Shown: in pieces, positions 24,061-32,144 of the stretch
Numbering within the stretch: the first letter of the stretch is position 1
Layout: every line of letters begins with the position of its first letter
Source of the DNA: Succinatimonas sp. UBA7265
GTDB lineage: Bacteria > Pseudomonadota > Gammaproteobacteria > Enterobacterales > Succinivibrionaceae
Assembly (NCBI GenBank): GCA_002473165.1
Contig: DKSD01000083.1
Coordinates: 1-37,422, forward strand
Direction of reading: 5' to 3'
Length of the DNA: 37,422 nucleotides
Made by a program: the position numbers and the translations under genes
The notes under the pieces: generated by a model
Told to the model about the DNA's origin: nothing
The model's input: only the letters and a program-made list of their open reading frames with translations
Database searches by the model: none

Positions 24061-26565
24061 TCAGAGCGCGGACGGATCGGCAAAAAGCTCCGGGCGGCGC
24101 TGCTGCGCCTGAAGGACAGCCGCGTACAGCGCCCTGGCATCATAAAGCCGCGGCATTTCGCCTTGGCGGCAGGAGGCCACCGCCAAATACTCCGTGCAGC
24201 GCCGCAAGAGCGAGGCAAGCTGCCTGTGCCCCGGCATTTTGGGAAGTTCGCCCTCGCGCTTAAGCCCTTTTTCAAAGCCTGAGGCTGCGGCGCAGAGCGC
24301 CGCCAGGCCGTGATCGGGGCAGAGATCGCAAAGCGCGGCGCAGTCCAAATCCGTTTCAGTCCCTTCCCCTGGCTGCTCATAAAAGCCTTCAGGTTCAGCT
24401 GAGAGCAAGGTCAGCGCGTTTATCCGCGCCGGCAGCGGCACCTTGCAGCCGGCGATCACCGCTGCGTTCATCCCGTAAACGTACAGCGCCTGAGTAAACG
24501 GAGTGCTGATGACGATCTTTCCGCTAAGCAGCGCGTGCTCGGCCTGCGTTATTTCCTCTCCGGCGTTTTTATCCGCGTTGGCGGGGATCCACAGCTCATC
24601 ACCAGACTCAGCAAGCGACTCCTTTAAAAGCGCGGCGAGCGCGGTGACGCGCTCCGGATCATCGGCTATCCACAGATGCGGAAGATCATGGGGAAGGAAA
24701 CTGCCTAAGAGCGATTTTATCCGGCGCAACAGCTCGCGCGAGCGCACAAAAGAGCCGTTTGCCACTGCAAACAGCGCCGCAGGATCCTCAGGCGACGGGC
24801 GCTCCCCGCCTGCATCAGCAAGGAGCACCCTAAGCGCGGGGATCCGTCTTTTGCCTTGAAGGCGCCCTTCAGGCGCACCGTTGCAGCTCAGCAGCGCGTC
24901 GGCACAGAGGTTTAAAGGCGTCTCAAGTTTTCTTCCGGGCTCGCTTAAAGACTCATACTCCCGGGTTTTAAGCGGCAGCAGGGCCCGGCACAGCCGCACC
25001 ACACAGAGTTCCTCCTGTGATGAGAGCGACGCTGCCAGTCTCAAAGACTCCGCAGGCTCCTCCGGCAGATCGATGATCACCATATCTGGCTCTGAGAAAC
25101 CGCCCGGCAGCTGCCCTAAAAACTCCGCGCCTGATTGCCGCGCCTCGTCCGCTTGAGCAAACAGCATCGCCCGAGCCCCAATCCGGTGCGAGCTTAAATC
25201 AAGCTTATGGCGATCAAAGATCCCGCGGTTTGGCTCTGGCCTTTTGCCTTCGGGTATTTTGCTGAAATCAAAATAAAATTCCGGATTTGAGGAGCCACCC
25301 TGGCGCGATTTTGCCGTATAATGCGCGCCTTCGAGCCACACTCCGCGCACCCTTACAGGCGAGGACACCGCCACAATACGGCGGAAAGCGCTTTTGCCTG
25401 AGAGGGCATAAGCAAACCCAAAAGCATGGCCGGCCCAGGCCAGGTTCAGTTCAAAAAAGCCCGGCAGCGTGCCGCTGCCTGACGCTTTTTCCTCCGCATA
25501 ATTCCAGACAGCGGCGGCGCATGCCTGCAGCCTGCGTTCAGGAACATAGGAAACCTGCTTCCAAAACTCCATGGCGTTTTGGCTGCAAAAGCCCTCAGCC
25601 GCAACCTCAAGCTCCCGCGGTGACATAAAAAGATCGCAATAAGCGTCTGTTTTGCCTCTTTTTAAGGCATATTGCAAAAAACAGGCGGAGGCGGTGCTCC
25701 ACGGGTACTCCCTCGGCAAGGCAAAGCTCAGCACCCTCGCGCAGCCAAAAGGCAGGCAGCGGCGCAGCACCTCATCCTCTGCGTATAACGGCACCGCAAC
25801 ATCGCATACCTCCATTGGCAGTTCCACGTCAGGGTCAAAACCGCATCCGTGATCGGGCGCCGGAGCGCTGACGAGGATCAGCTGCCGCACCTCGGTAAAC
25901 TTCACGGCGTAATCGTGCAGCGCCGCCGCCTTTTTCTCATGGCGCTGCGCAAGGCGCAGCTGCACGCCGCCATCCCCTTCATAAAGCTCAAATGAACCCG
26001 CGCCGTCGGCGCGGCTTTCTTTGAGCTCAAATTTCGGATCATCTTGCGGATCGCCGCGTGATGGCAGCAGCTCGGAGCGGATCCGCCGCGCCCCTTGGGC
26101 CAAAGGAGCGCTGCGAAAGCGCGCAAACTCCTCCTGCACATCTTTGGCAGCGGCGCAGGCAAAGGCGTTCGTGCTAAAGCGCCCCTGGAAAAAACTCAGG
26201 CAGTCCCCGTCCGCGCTTTGGGCTTTGGCAAGCTCAATGCACCAGTTCTCCAGCATCTTTTTGGTAATGACAAGAAAGCCCTCGCCGTTTTGCGGGAAAA
26301 ACGGCGGAAAAGGCTCGGTGCGCGGGCGCGGGGTCGCGCCTGAGGCCTTCGAGAGCTTCCACCCGGCAGGGTACAGCTCTGCGCGGACGCTTGCCATAAA
26401 AGCGCTCTGCCCGTCGCACACTGCAAGGTTCAGGAGCTGCTCGCCGCCCCACAGCCAGGCAAAAGATCCTAAAGCTCCTTCCTCGCTGCCGCGCGTAAGA
26501 TGCTCGCAATACCTGAGCGCGTGCGCAAAAACCCTGGCAGACTCGCGGTTTTTGAATACGAACAT
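24061..26565 (-). CDS. Unrecognised 834-residue protein, partner of the radical SAM gene
   Basis: I do not recognise this large soluble protein. It has no signal peptide or membrane segment. Its open frame extends upstream to 26652 inside the radical SAM gene, but ATG at 26565 has a perfect AGGAGG 6 bases upstream and lies 16 bases after the radical SAM stop. It is cysteine-rich, and near the C-terminus has C-X3-C-X2-C-X8-C at about residues 742, 746, 749 and 758, able to bind a metal or Fe-S cluster. Two stretches (HLWIADDPERVTALAALLKE near 630-650 and LSGKIVISTPFTQALYVYG near 680-700) faintly resemble the C-terminal lobe of helicases, but no P-loop or DEAD-type motif is visible. Codon use matches its neighbours, so it is not an obvious recent import. 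Confidence 0.8.
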   Translation of the reverse strand: MFVFKNRESARVFAHALRYCEHLTRGSEEGALGSFAWLWGGEQLLNLAVCDGQSAFMASVRAELYPAGWKLSKASGATPRPRTEPFPPFFPQNGEGFLVITKKMLENWCIELAKAQSADGDCLSFFQGRFSTNAFACAAAKDVQEEFARFRSAPLAQGARRIRSELLPSRGDPQDDPKFELKESRADGAGSFELYEGDGGVQLRLAQRHEKKAAALHDYAVKFTEVRQLILVSAPAPDHGCGFDPDVELPMEVCDVAVPLYAEDEVLRRCLPFGCARVLSFALPREYPWSTASACFLQYALKRGKTDAYCDLFMSPRELEVAAEGFCSQNAMEFWKQVSYVPERRLQACAAAVWNYAEEKASGSGTLPGFFELNLAWAGHAFGFAYALSGKSAFRRIVAVSSPVRVRGVWLEGAHYTAKSRQGGSSNPEFYFDFSKIPEGKRPEPNRGIFDRHKLDLSSHRIGARAMLFAQADEARQSGAEFLGQLPGGFSEPDMVIIDLPEEPAESLRLAASLSSQEELCVVRLCRALLPLKTREYESLSEPGRKLETPLNLCADALLSCNGAPEGRLQGKRRIPALRVLLADAGGERPSPEDPAALFAVANGSFVRSRELLRRIKSLLGSFLPHDLPHLWIADDPERVTALAALLKESLAESGDELWIPANADKNAGEEITQAEHALLSGKIVISTPFTQALYVYGMNAAVIAGCKVPLPARINALTLLSAEPEGFYEQPGEGTETDLDCAALCDLCPDHGLAALCAAASGFEKGLKREGELPKMPGHRQLASLLRRCTEYLAVASCRQGEMPRLYDARALYAAVLQAQQRRPELFADPSAL

Positions 26566-26581
26566 GCATGCCTCCTGAAAA

Positions 26582-27436
26582 CTAAACACTCGCGCGCGCA
26601 AGATAGCTGGTAACGATCGGCGGCGCGCTCCAGGGCCTGAGCGCGCCGTCATCCGTATGGGAAAACTCCAGCCCCTGTCCCCGGCAAAACTCTGCGATCT
26701 CCAGGTCTTGCCTTAACCAGTAATCCTGGCTGCCGCGCTCATAAATCTCAGCGTAAAGCCCGCTGAGATCAGGCCTCATCTGCCGCACCCATGCGATCAC
26801 GCCGTCGCGCCAGCGGCCGCGCAGATTGAGACGGTCAAGCCACACGGCGCCGGCGCTGTTTCCCAGCGCTTTGATTACCGCCCGGGGATCGCTAATCCCC
26901 GGCAGCACCGGGGCGATAAAGCAGAACGTGCGCACGCCCGCCTCATGCAGGATCTTTAAGGCCTCAAGGCGCCGCTCAATCCTGGAGGCGCGATCAGTCT
27001 GCGCGCGGATCTCCTCACTGAGCGTGTTGATGCTAAGCCCCGCGCGGATCCCCGGGATCGTCTTTAACAGATCGAGATCGCGCAGGATGAGATCGGATTT
27101 CGTGAGGATGCTCAGGCGCGCGCCGCTGTCTTTTAGCTGCAAGAGCAGTCTGCGGGTGCGCAGCGCCGTCGCCTCCTGCGGGCAGTAGGGATCGGTTGCC
27201 GATCCGATGAAGATCGTCTTGCCCGCGTACTTTTGCGGGTTTTTGATCTCAGGCCAGTTCTTGATGTCGAGGAACTCTCCCCACGGGGCCTGCGAAGCCG
27301 TAAACTTTGCCATATAGGAGGCATAGCAGTAGAGGCACGCGTGCGGGCAGCCCCGGTAAGGGTTGGCCGAAAAATCGCACCCGGGAAGCCCCGAGCGCGT
27401 CAGGATGCTGCGCGCGTTAATTTCCTTTACGATCAC
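26582..27436 (-). CDS. Radical SAM protein, spore-photoproduct-lyase-like (SplB/Rv2578c group)
   Basis: This 284-residue radical SAM enzyme has the cluster motif C-X3-C-X2-C in GCPHACLYCYASY at about 29-41, placed after SGLPGCDFSANPYRG as in the short SPL-like group. Downstream are the typical FIGSATDPYCPQE, LSILTKSDLILRDLDLL, AGLSINTLSEE and CFIAPVLPGISD segments of the barrel. Members bind [4Fe-4S] and S-adenosylmethionine; most have unknown substrates, and true SPL repairs spore photoproduct, which is unlikely in a Gram-negative. The start appears to be GTG at 27436. It is followed after 16 bases by the 834-residue unknown, forming a two-gene operon. Confidence 0.85.
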   Translation of the reverse strand: MIVKEINARSILTRSGLPGCDFSANPYRGCPHACLYCYASYMAKFTASQAPWGEFLDIKNWPEIKNPQKYAGKTIFIGSATDPYCPQEATALRTRRLLLQLKDSGARLSILTKSDLILRDLDLLKTIPGIRAGLSINTLSEEIRAQTDRASRIERRLEALKILHEAGVRTFCFIAPVLPGISDPRAVIKALGNSAGAVWLDRLNLRGRWRDGVIAWVRQMRPDLSGLYAEIYERGSQDYWLRQDLEIAEFCRGQGLEFSHTDDGALRPWSAPPIVTSYLARASV

Positions 27437-27909
27437 TTTGTTCTGTCCGGGATCTGAGTGCCTGCTGCGATTTTAAGCCCGCTCCCGGATAAGCTGCCTC
27501 TGAGTGTCAAAGGACCGCGATTTGCAGTCTGTGACATAACAGGTCTTTTTAAAACGCGCGCGCCGCTGTCCGCCCTCGTGAGCGCTCACAACGCGCAGGC
27601 GCAAGGCGTTAAGCGCCGCCGGCAGTTCGCTTAAAAGAGCCCCATGTTTTTTCTCATTCGCCCTGATAACGCCGCCATATTATTATGAGTGGAATTTCAG
27701 TTCAAGAATATCCCTAGACTAAATTTTATATAATGTTACTCAAAGCATATTTTAACCGTTTCATTTCAATAGAATGGAAATAAAGATGGCAGGCAACCGT
27801 CGCGTTTTCTGTAAAGTTCGCCGAACGCGTCCCCTGCCGCACTTCCGACCTGCCGCTCTGTCCTAAAATTGTTCCAAAGCTATGGAAAATGACGGATCTG
27901 AGGTGCGGC
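27437..27909. other. Intergenic region between the radical SAM and PfkB genes
   Basis: These 473 bases separate divergent operons and should hold both promoters. The left part is GC-rich and contains an open frame without a normal start (27473-27679, listed separately). The right part (about 27670-27800) is AT-rich and more promoter-like. Confidence 0.5.
27473..27679 (-). pseudogene. Possible gene remnant or uncalled small gene
   Basis: A minus-strand frame of 68 codons is open here with coding-like composition in its last 55 codons (for example LLSELPAALNALRLRVV, RRARFKKTCYVTDCKS, DTQRQLIRERA then stop). It has no ATG; only internal TTG or GTG codons could start it, and no ribosome site is clear. 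It may be the 3' fragment of a decayed gene or chance. I do not recognise the family. Confidence 0.25.
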
Positions 27910-28806
27910 ATGCTCGATTTTGCAAAATTTAAAGGGCGGAGACTGCGCTGCGCGGGCCTGGGCGAAGTGCTCTTTGATCTTCTGCCCTCAGGGCCGCGCC
28001 TGGGCGGCGCCCCGGCCAACTTTGCCTTCCACTGCAGGCAAAACGGGCTTGACGCCGCGGTGGTAAGCGCCGTCGGGCGCGATGAGCTTGGGGAAAAAGC
28101 CCGCGAAGAGCTGGCGCTGCGCTTTGTGCCGGCCCTGCTTTTGGAAAATGAGCATGAGACCGGTTATGTAAAGGTCGCGCTCGATGAACAAGGCGTGCCC
28201 TCCTACGCTTTTGCAGAGGACACGGCCTATGACAATATCCGGCTTACCCCCGGCGCCCTTGAGATGGCGCGCAGGCTCGATCTCAGCTGCTTTGGCACGC
28301 TCGCCCAGCGCTGTGAAATGTCGCGGCGCAGCCTCATGGCGCTGCTCGATGCCATGCCTAAAGCATCGCTTCGGATCTTTGACGTAAATCTGCGTGGGAA
28401 ATATTACAGCGGCGCAGTAATTGAGGACTCGCTCAAACGCGCGCAGATCTTAAAATGCAACGACGAGGAGCTGCCGGTGCTCTGCGATCTTGCCGGGCTT
28501 AAGAACGCCGATCCTGAGGAGTATTTCAGCTATCTGCGCTCCCGGGGCATTGACTGTTTTGTGTACACCGAGGGCGCCTTGCAGAGCAGCGTGTGGCTTA
28601 ATGATGAGAAATCCGTGCTGCCAACGCCGCAGGTTGCGGTTGCCGACACCGTGGGCGCGGGCGATGCCTTTACGGCAACGCTCCTCTCGCAGCTTATGCT
28701 CGGGCGCGGACTTAAAAAAGCCCATACCCTGGCGGTAAACGCCGCGGCCTTTGTCTGCACCAGGGAAGGAGCCATGCCAGAGATCCCGCAGGAACTGCTG
28801 CGCTGA
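27910..28806 (+). CDS. PfkB-family carbohydrate kinase (fructokinase/YegV-like)
   Basis: This ribokinase/PfkB-family sugar or nucleoside kinase is about 298 residues. The N-terminal strand GLGEVLFDLLPSGPRLGGAPANFA contains the substrate-binding Gly-Gly signature. The C-terminal signature DTVGAGDAFTATLLSQL contains the catalytic Asp (about 252) and anion hole. Intermediate segments (VNLRGKYYS, LKCNDEELPVL) are typical of fructokinase-type members. I chose ATG at 27910, preceded by GAGG 6 bases upstream, over the ATG at 27889. An ADP-ribosylglycohydrolase gene follows after 48 bases, a pairing like E. coli yegU/yegV. The substrate cannot be determined; fructose or a nucleoside is possible. Confidence 0.85.
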   Translation: MLDFAKFKGRRLRCAGLGEVLFDLLPSGPRLGGAPANFAFHCRQNGLDAAVVSAVGRDELGEKAREELALRFVPALLLENEHETGYVKVALDEQGVPSYAFAEDTAYDNIRLTPGALEMARRLDLSCFGTLAQRCEMSRRSLMALLDAMPKASLRIFDVNLRGKYYSGAVIEDSLKRAQILKCNDEELPVLCDLAGLKNADPEEYFSYLRSRGIDCFVYTEGALQSSVWLNDEKSVLPTPQVAVADTVGAGDAFTATLLSQLMLGRGLKKAHTLAVNAAAFVCTREGAMPEIPQELLR

Positions 28807-28854
28807 TTGCGGCAGCGCCAAGTTTTAAAAAGATTTTAAAGGAGAATCAAGCCC

Positions 28855-29673
28855 ATGATGCTCGGAGCGCTCGCAGGCGACATCGCCGGCTCGGTATACG
28901 AATTTCACAACATTCACACCCAAGATTTCCCGCTTTTTTCAAAAAAATGCCGCCCCACGGATGACAGCGTGATGACGCTGGCGATCGCGGACGCGCTCTT
29001 AAAGTCCGCAGCGCGCGGCTTTGCCGATCTCAAAGCGCAGGCTGTCGCGAGCATGCTCTCAGTGGGCCGGCGCTATCCGCGCTGCGGCTACGGCGGGGGA
29101 TTTAGAGTGTGGATGTTCAAACAGGGCGATCGCCCGGAGCCCTACGGCAGCTACGGCAACGGCGCGCCGATGCGCGTCTCGCCCGTGGGCTACGCGGCGC
29201 GCAGCGAGGATGAGGTCATAAGGTTCTCGCACGCGGTGACGGAGGTCTCCCACAACCACCCGCGGGCGCTCAAAGCCGCCGAGTGCACGGCCATGGGGAT
29301 CTTTGCGTTAAGGCAGGGCTGCGGTTTAAAGGGCCTCAAAGATCTTGTTTTAAGCCGCTATTACGCGGATCTGCCCTCGTTTGAGGAACTCATGGAACAT
29401 TACGAAGGCACGCAGGAATCCGAGGACACCGTAAAGCCGGCGCTCTCCTGCCTGTTCGCCTCGGATTCTTTTAAAAGCTGCCTGCGCCGCTGCATTGCCA
29501 TCGGCGGCGACTCCGACACGCTCGCGGCCATCGGCTGCTCGCTCGCCGCCCCCTGCTTTGGAGTGCCCAAGGAAATCGAGGATCAGGCGCTCGCGTTCCT
29601 CGATCCCTTCTTGCGCCAAATCCACAGCGATTTTATGGCGCGCTTTGACAAGGCGCCCTCAGTTCAGGCTTAA
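28855..29673 (+). CDS. ADP-ribosylglycohydrolase (DraG family), YegU-like
   Basis: This 272-residue protein has the DraG-type fold. The paired acidic metal sites are visible: T35-D36-D37 in RPTDDSVMTLA and D219/D221/T222 in GGDSDTLAAIGCSLA. The opening LGALAGDIAGSVYE and SEDTVKPALSCLFAS are typical of the family. Such enzymes hydrolyse ADP-ribose N- or O-glycosidic bonds, and some act on free small glycosides. The tight link to a PfkB kinase favours a metabolic role in breaking a ribosyl compound whose product is phosphorylated. AAGGAG lies about 10 bases upstream. Its 3' end overlaps the convergent RHH gene by 15 bases. Confidence 0.9.
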   Translation: MMLGALAGDIAGSVYEFHNIHTQDFPLFSKKCRPTDDSVMTLAIADALLKSAARGFADLKAQAVASMLSVGRRYPRCGYGGGFRVWMFKQGDRPEPYGSYGNGAPMRVSPVGYAARSEDEVIRFSHAVTEVSHNHPRALKAAECTAMGIFALRQGCGLKGLKDLVLSRYYADLPSFEELMEHYEGTQESEDTVKPALSCLFASDSFKSCLRRCIAIGGDSDTLAAIGCSLAAPCFGVPKEIEDQALAFLDPFLRQIHSDFMARFDKAPSVQA

Positions 29674-29988
29674 AGGAAAAGGCACGCCGCGCGCTTTGAT
29701 GATCTCAGAGTAAAGCGCGTTGATGAGCTCTGAGATCGTCACGCCCTGCGCGCTCAGGATGCGCTCGGCGTCTTCCTTGATCCCGCCCTCGATCCTGGCC
29801 CTGACGGCGGCGTCGCGCGTGCCGTCTGCCCCTCGGGGCATCTCAAAGGGCACCCGGCCTTTGAGGATGATCTGGCAGTAAAGGGCGTTGATCACCACGG
29901 ATACCGGCAGTCCGAGCTTTGAGAGCACGGCCTCTGCCTGCTCTTTAACATCCTGCGCCACGCGGGCCCTCACGGTCGTGTCTTTCAT
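29659..29988 (-). CDS. Single-chain tandem ribbon-helix-helix protein (two RelB/DinJ-like domains)
   Basis: This 109-residue protein is two copies of a RelB/DinJ-type antitoxin N-terminal domain in one chain. Copy 1 (about 4-50) reads TTVRARVAQDVKEQAEAVLS, LGLPVSVVINALYCQII, VPFEM. Copy 2 (about 59-106) reads AAVRARIEGGIKEDAERILS, QGVTISELINALYSEII, VPFPL. The short linker is PRGADGTRD. Each copy has the DNA-contacting beta strand and the two helices of an RHH fold, so one chain could replace a homodimer. No toxin-binding tail and no RelE/YafQ-like gene is adjacent. AGGAG lies 9 bases before ATG. It may be a stand-alone repressor or an orphan antitoxin. Confidence 0.85.
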   Translation of the reverse strand: MKDTTVRARVAQDVKEQAEAVLSKLGLPVSVVINALYCQIILKGRVPFEMPRGADGTRDAAVRARIEGGIKEDAERILSAQGVTISELINALYSEIIKARGVPFPLSLN

Positions 29989-30274
29989 ATCCTGATCTCC
30001 TGTTTATGCGCTCCATCATAAAAAAGCCGCGGGAAGATTTCACAGCCTTTCTTTGCAGATCCTCGATTGCCGGGCTGTTGCGGGTTTTTGCAGCTCCGCG
30101 GCGCGGATTAGTGCTTCCGTGTGCCGGGTCTTTGGTAAAATCTCAGCGGCTTGCGGCGCGCTGATTTTTTTAACCAACCTAAAAATTACCGCCTTCATGC
30201 CGTCAACAAACAGCGGACACCAGCTTTAAGGTGCATCCCTGCGGCCGCGCCGCTTAAGATAATGGGACTTTTTC
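29989..30274. other. Intergenic region before chemoreceptor 1
   Basis: A stretch of 286 bases between the tandem RHH gene (divergent) and the first chemoreceptor. It contains a candidate sigma-28 promoter at 30180-30206; I see no other clear feature. Confidence 0.5.
30180..30206 (+). promoter_or_regulatory. Candidate sigma-28 (flagellar) promoter
   Basis: TAAA, 15 bases, then GCCGTCAA compares with the sigma-28 consensus TAAA-N15-GCCGATAA, with two mismatches in the -10. It lies about 70 bases upstream of a chemoreceptor gene, where such promoters are usual. I did not find an equally good match before the second receptor. Confidence 0.4.
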
Positions 30275-31882
30275 ATGGATAATAAGAAAAAAACCGGCGT
30301 GAGAGCCAAACTCTTTACCGCCTTCTGCCTGATCATCGCGTTTACAGTCGCGATCACGGCGCTGTCGCTCACCCAGATGTTCTCGACGAACAAGATCATC
30401 AACGACGTCGACGATCTGCTCACCGAACGCCACCCGGTAACGAACAAAGCCCTGGTCGCCGCGATCATCGCCCACAACGTCACCTACGAATTTTTAGACA
30501 ATCCCGCCAAATTCGATGAAGCCGGGCAGAAAAAGCTCAAAGACATCTGCGAAAACCTGACAGCCACCGTAAACGCCCTGCCCATGGACATGCACCCGGA
30601 TCTCTTCGCCAAGGTCAAAGAAAACGCCCCGAAGTTCACCGAGATCGCCTTAGGCGAGTTCTCCGAGGCCGTCAAAACCGGCGATCCGGTGAAGATCAAG
30701 CCCTCCTACAGCAAGCTTTCGGATCTCTATGAAGCGATCACCGGCCCCCTGGACGGCGCCGTGGAGCGCGAGATCAGCTCGGCTGCCTCCAAGGTAAACC
30801 ACGCCAAGTCCAAGACCCTGATCACGATCATCGCCGCGCTCGCCTGCGTGGCCATCGTGATCGCCGTGATCATCGCCGCGACCTATTCAGGAAGGATCGT
30901 GCGCTCGCTTAACAGCGCCGTTAAAAGCGCCCAGATCATTGGCGACGGCGATCTCTCCGTGCCGGTGAAAGTCACCTCCAACGACGAATTCGGCACCTTG
31001 CAGCACTCACTTGAGAAGATGCGCGGGAGCTGGAACGAGCTCGTAAGCCTCATCAAGAGCGCTGTCGACTCTGTTGAGGGCAGCGTCGGGCGCATTCAGG
31101 ATGTCACCGCGCGCATCAACGAATCGGCCAAAAACACGCAAAACCATTCCATGACTGTGGCCGCGGCCTCAGACGAGATGGTCTCCACGACGGGCGACAT
31201 CGCCAAAAACTGCGAAACCGCCGCCAAGTCGGCCGCCAAGACGAACCAGACCACCCAGGACGGCGTGGCCTCAATTCAGGAAACGATCGGCATCATCAAA
31301 GATCAGGCAGCCAAATCCGAGGATGACGCCAGGAAGGTCTCGGCGCTTGCCGAGCAGGCCAACAAGGTCTCCTCCATCGTTGAGACCATTGAGGACATCG
31401 CCAACCAGACGAACCTGCTGGCCCTGAACGCCGCCATCGAGGCCGCCCGCGCCGGCGAGGCCGGCAAGGGCTTCGCGGTTGTCGCCGACGAAGTGCGTTC
31501 GCTCGCCTCCCGCACCTCGAAGTCCACCCAGGAGATCACCCGCATGGTCACTTCGATGCAAAACGACGCCCAGTCGGCCAACGAGTCCATGGCGCAGTCT
31601 TTGGACAACATGCACAGCATCGCCGATCGCACCAACGGCATCCAGGATGTGTTAAACGCTGTGTCCGAGCAGGTTTCGGGCGTGTCCTCGCAGATCACCC
31701 AGATCGCCACGGCCGCAGAGCAGCAGACGACCGCCACCTCCGAGATCTCCACTAACATGCAGCAGATCACCGACGCGGCCAAGGGCTTCTCCTCTGAGGT
31801 CGACGAGGCCAACACCGAGATCACCAGCACCGTCGAAACCTTAAACAATCTGCTCTCGCACGTCGACAGCATCAGGATCTGA
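30275..31882 (+). CDS. Methyl-accepting chemotaxis protein 1
   Basis: This 535-residue inner-membrane chemoreceptor has a basic N-terminus, TM1 (about 12-33), a periplasmic sensor of about 145 residues (34-180), TM2 (181-203), a HAMP domain (about 204-257) and a cytoplasmic signalling coiled coil. The hairpin tip that binds CheA/CheW is clear (ANQTNLLALNAAIEAARAGE, then GKGFAVVADEVRSLASRTS). The sensor has a four-helix-bundle look, mostly helical and without cysteine pairs. There is no C-terminal CheR/CheB tether pentapeptide. The ligand is unknown. A close paralogue follows 262 bases downstream; the two differ mainly in the sensor. It has its own terminator. Confidence 0.93.
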   Translation: MDNKKKTGVRAKLFTAFCLIIAFTVAITALSLTQMFSTNKIINDVDDLLTERHPVTNKALVAAIIAHNVTYEFLDNPAKFDEAGQKKLKDICENLTATVNALPMDMHPDLFAKVKENAPKFTEIALGEFSEAVKTGDPVKIKPSYSKLSDLYEAITGPLDGAVEREISSAASKVNHAKSKTLITIIAALACVAIVIAVIIAATYSGRIVRSLNSAVKSAQIIGDGDLSVPVKVTSNDEFGTLQHSLEKMRGSWNELVSLIKSAVDSVEGSVGRIQDVTARINESAKNTQNHSMTVAAASDEMVSTTGDIAKNCETAAKSAAKTNQTTQDGVASIQETIGIIKDQAAKSEDDARKVSALAEQANKVSSIVETIEDIANQTNLLALNAAIEAARAGEAGKGFAVVADEVRSLASRTSKSTQEITRMVTSMQNDAQSANESMAQSLDNMHSIADRTNGIQDVLNAVSEQVSGVSSQITQIATAAEQQTTATSEISTNMQQITDAAKGFSSEVDEANTEITSTVETLNNLLSHVDSIRI

Positions 31883-31900
31883 CAAGCCTTTTAATCCCTG

Positions 31901-31933
31901 AAATCCCGGCCCGACGCAGCCGGGATTTTTTTT
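31901..31933 (+). terminator. Rho-independent terminator of chemoreceptor 1
   Basis: AAATCCCGGC, a short loop and GCCGGGATTTTTTTTT, 18 bases after the stop codon. The stem is the same as in the terminator after chemoreceptor 2 (33771-33800), consistent with duplication of the whole unit. Confidence 0.93.
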
Positions 31934-32144
31934 TCTTTTTTAAGGATGGCGAGTCTGAAATTTAAAAAAAAGCCCATCTAAAGTTCAAATCTCTATTTTT
32001 CCTTAAAAACCCATCACGCTGATCACATTTGCGCAATTTTTTGCAAAACAGTTTGCGGCGCAATAATACAATTCAGATAAAGCACAGCCGCTTAAAGCAA
32101 TGCGGCGGTTTTTCCAATTCACAGTTGCAGAGGACAGAGTTTAA

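Noticed and set aside
24291..24345. CX3CX2C in the 834-residue protein as a second radical SAM site
   Set aside because: Only about 80 residues follow the motif and no barrel motifs are present, so it cannot be a radical SAM domain.
28855..29988. ADP-ribosylglycohydrolase plus RHH protein as a DarTG-like or other toxin-antitoxin pair
   Set aside because: The genes are convergent, there is no ADP-ribosyltransferase or RelE-like toxin, and the glycohydrolase is a DraG-type enzyme rather than a macrodomain.
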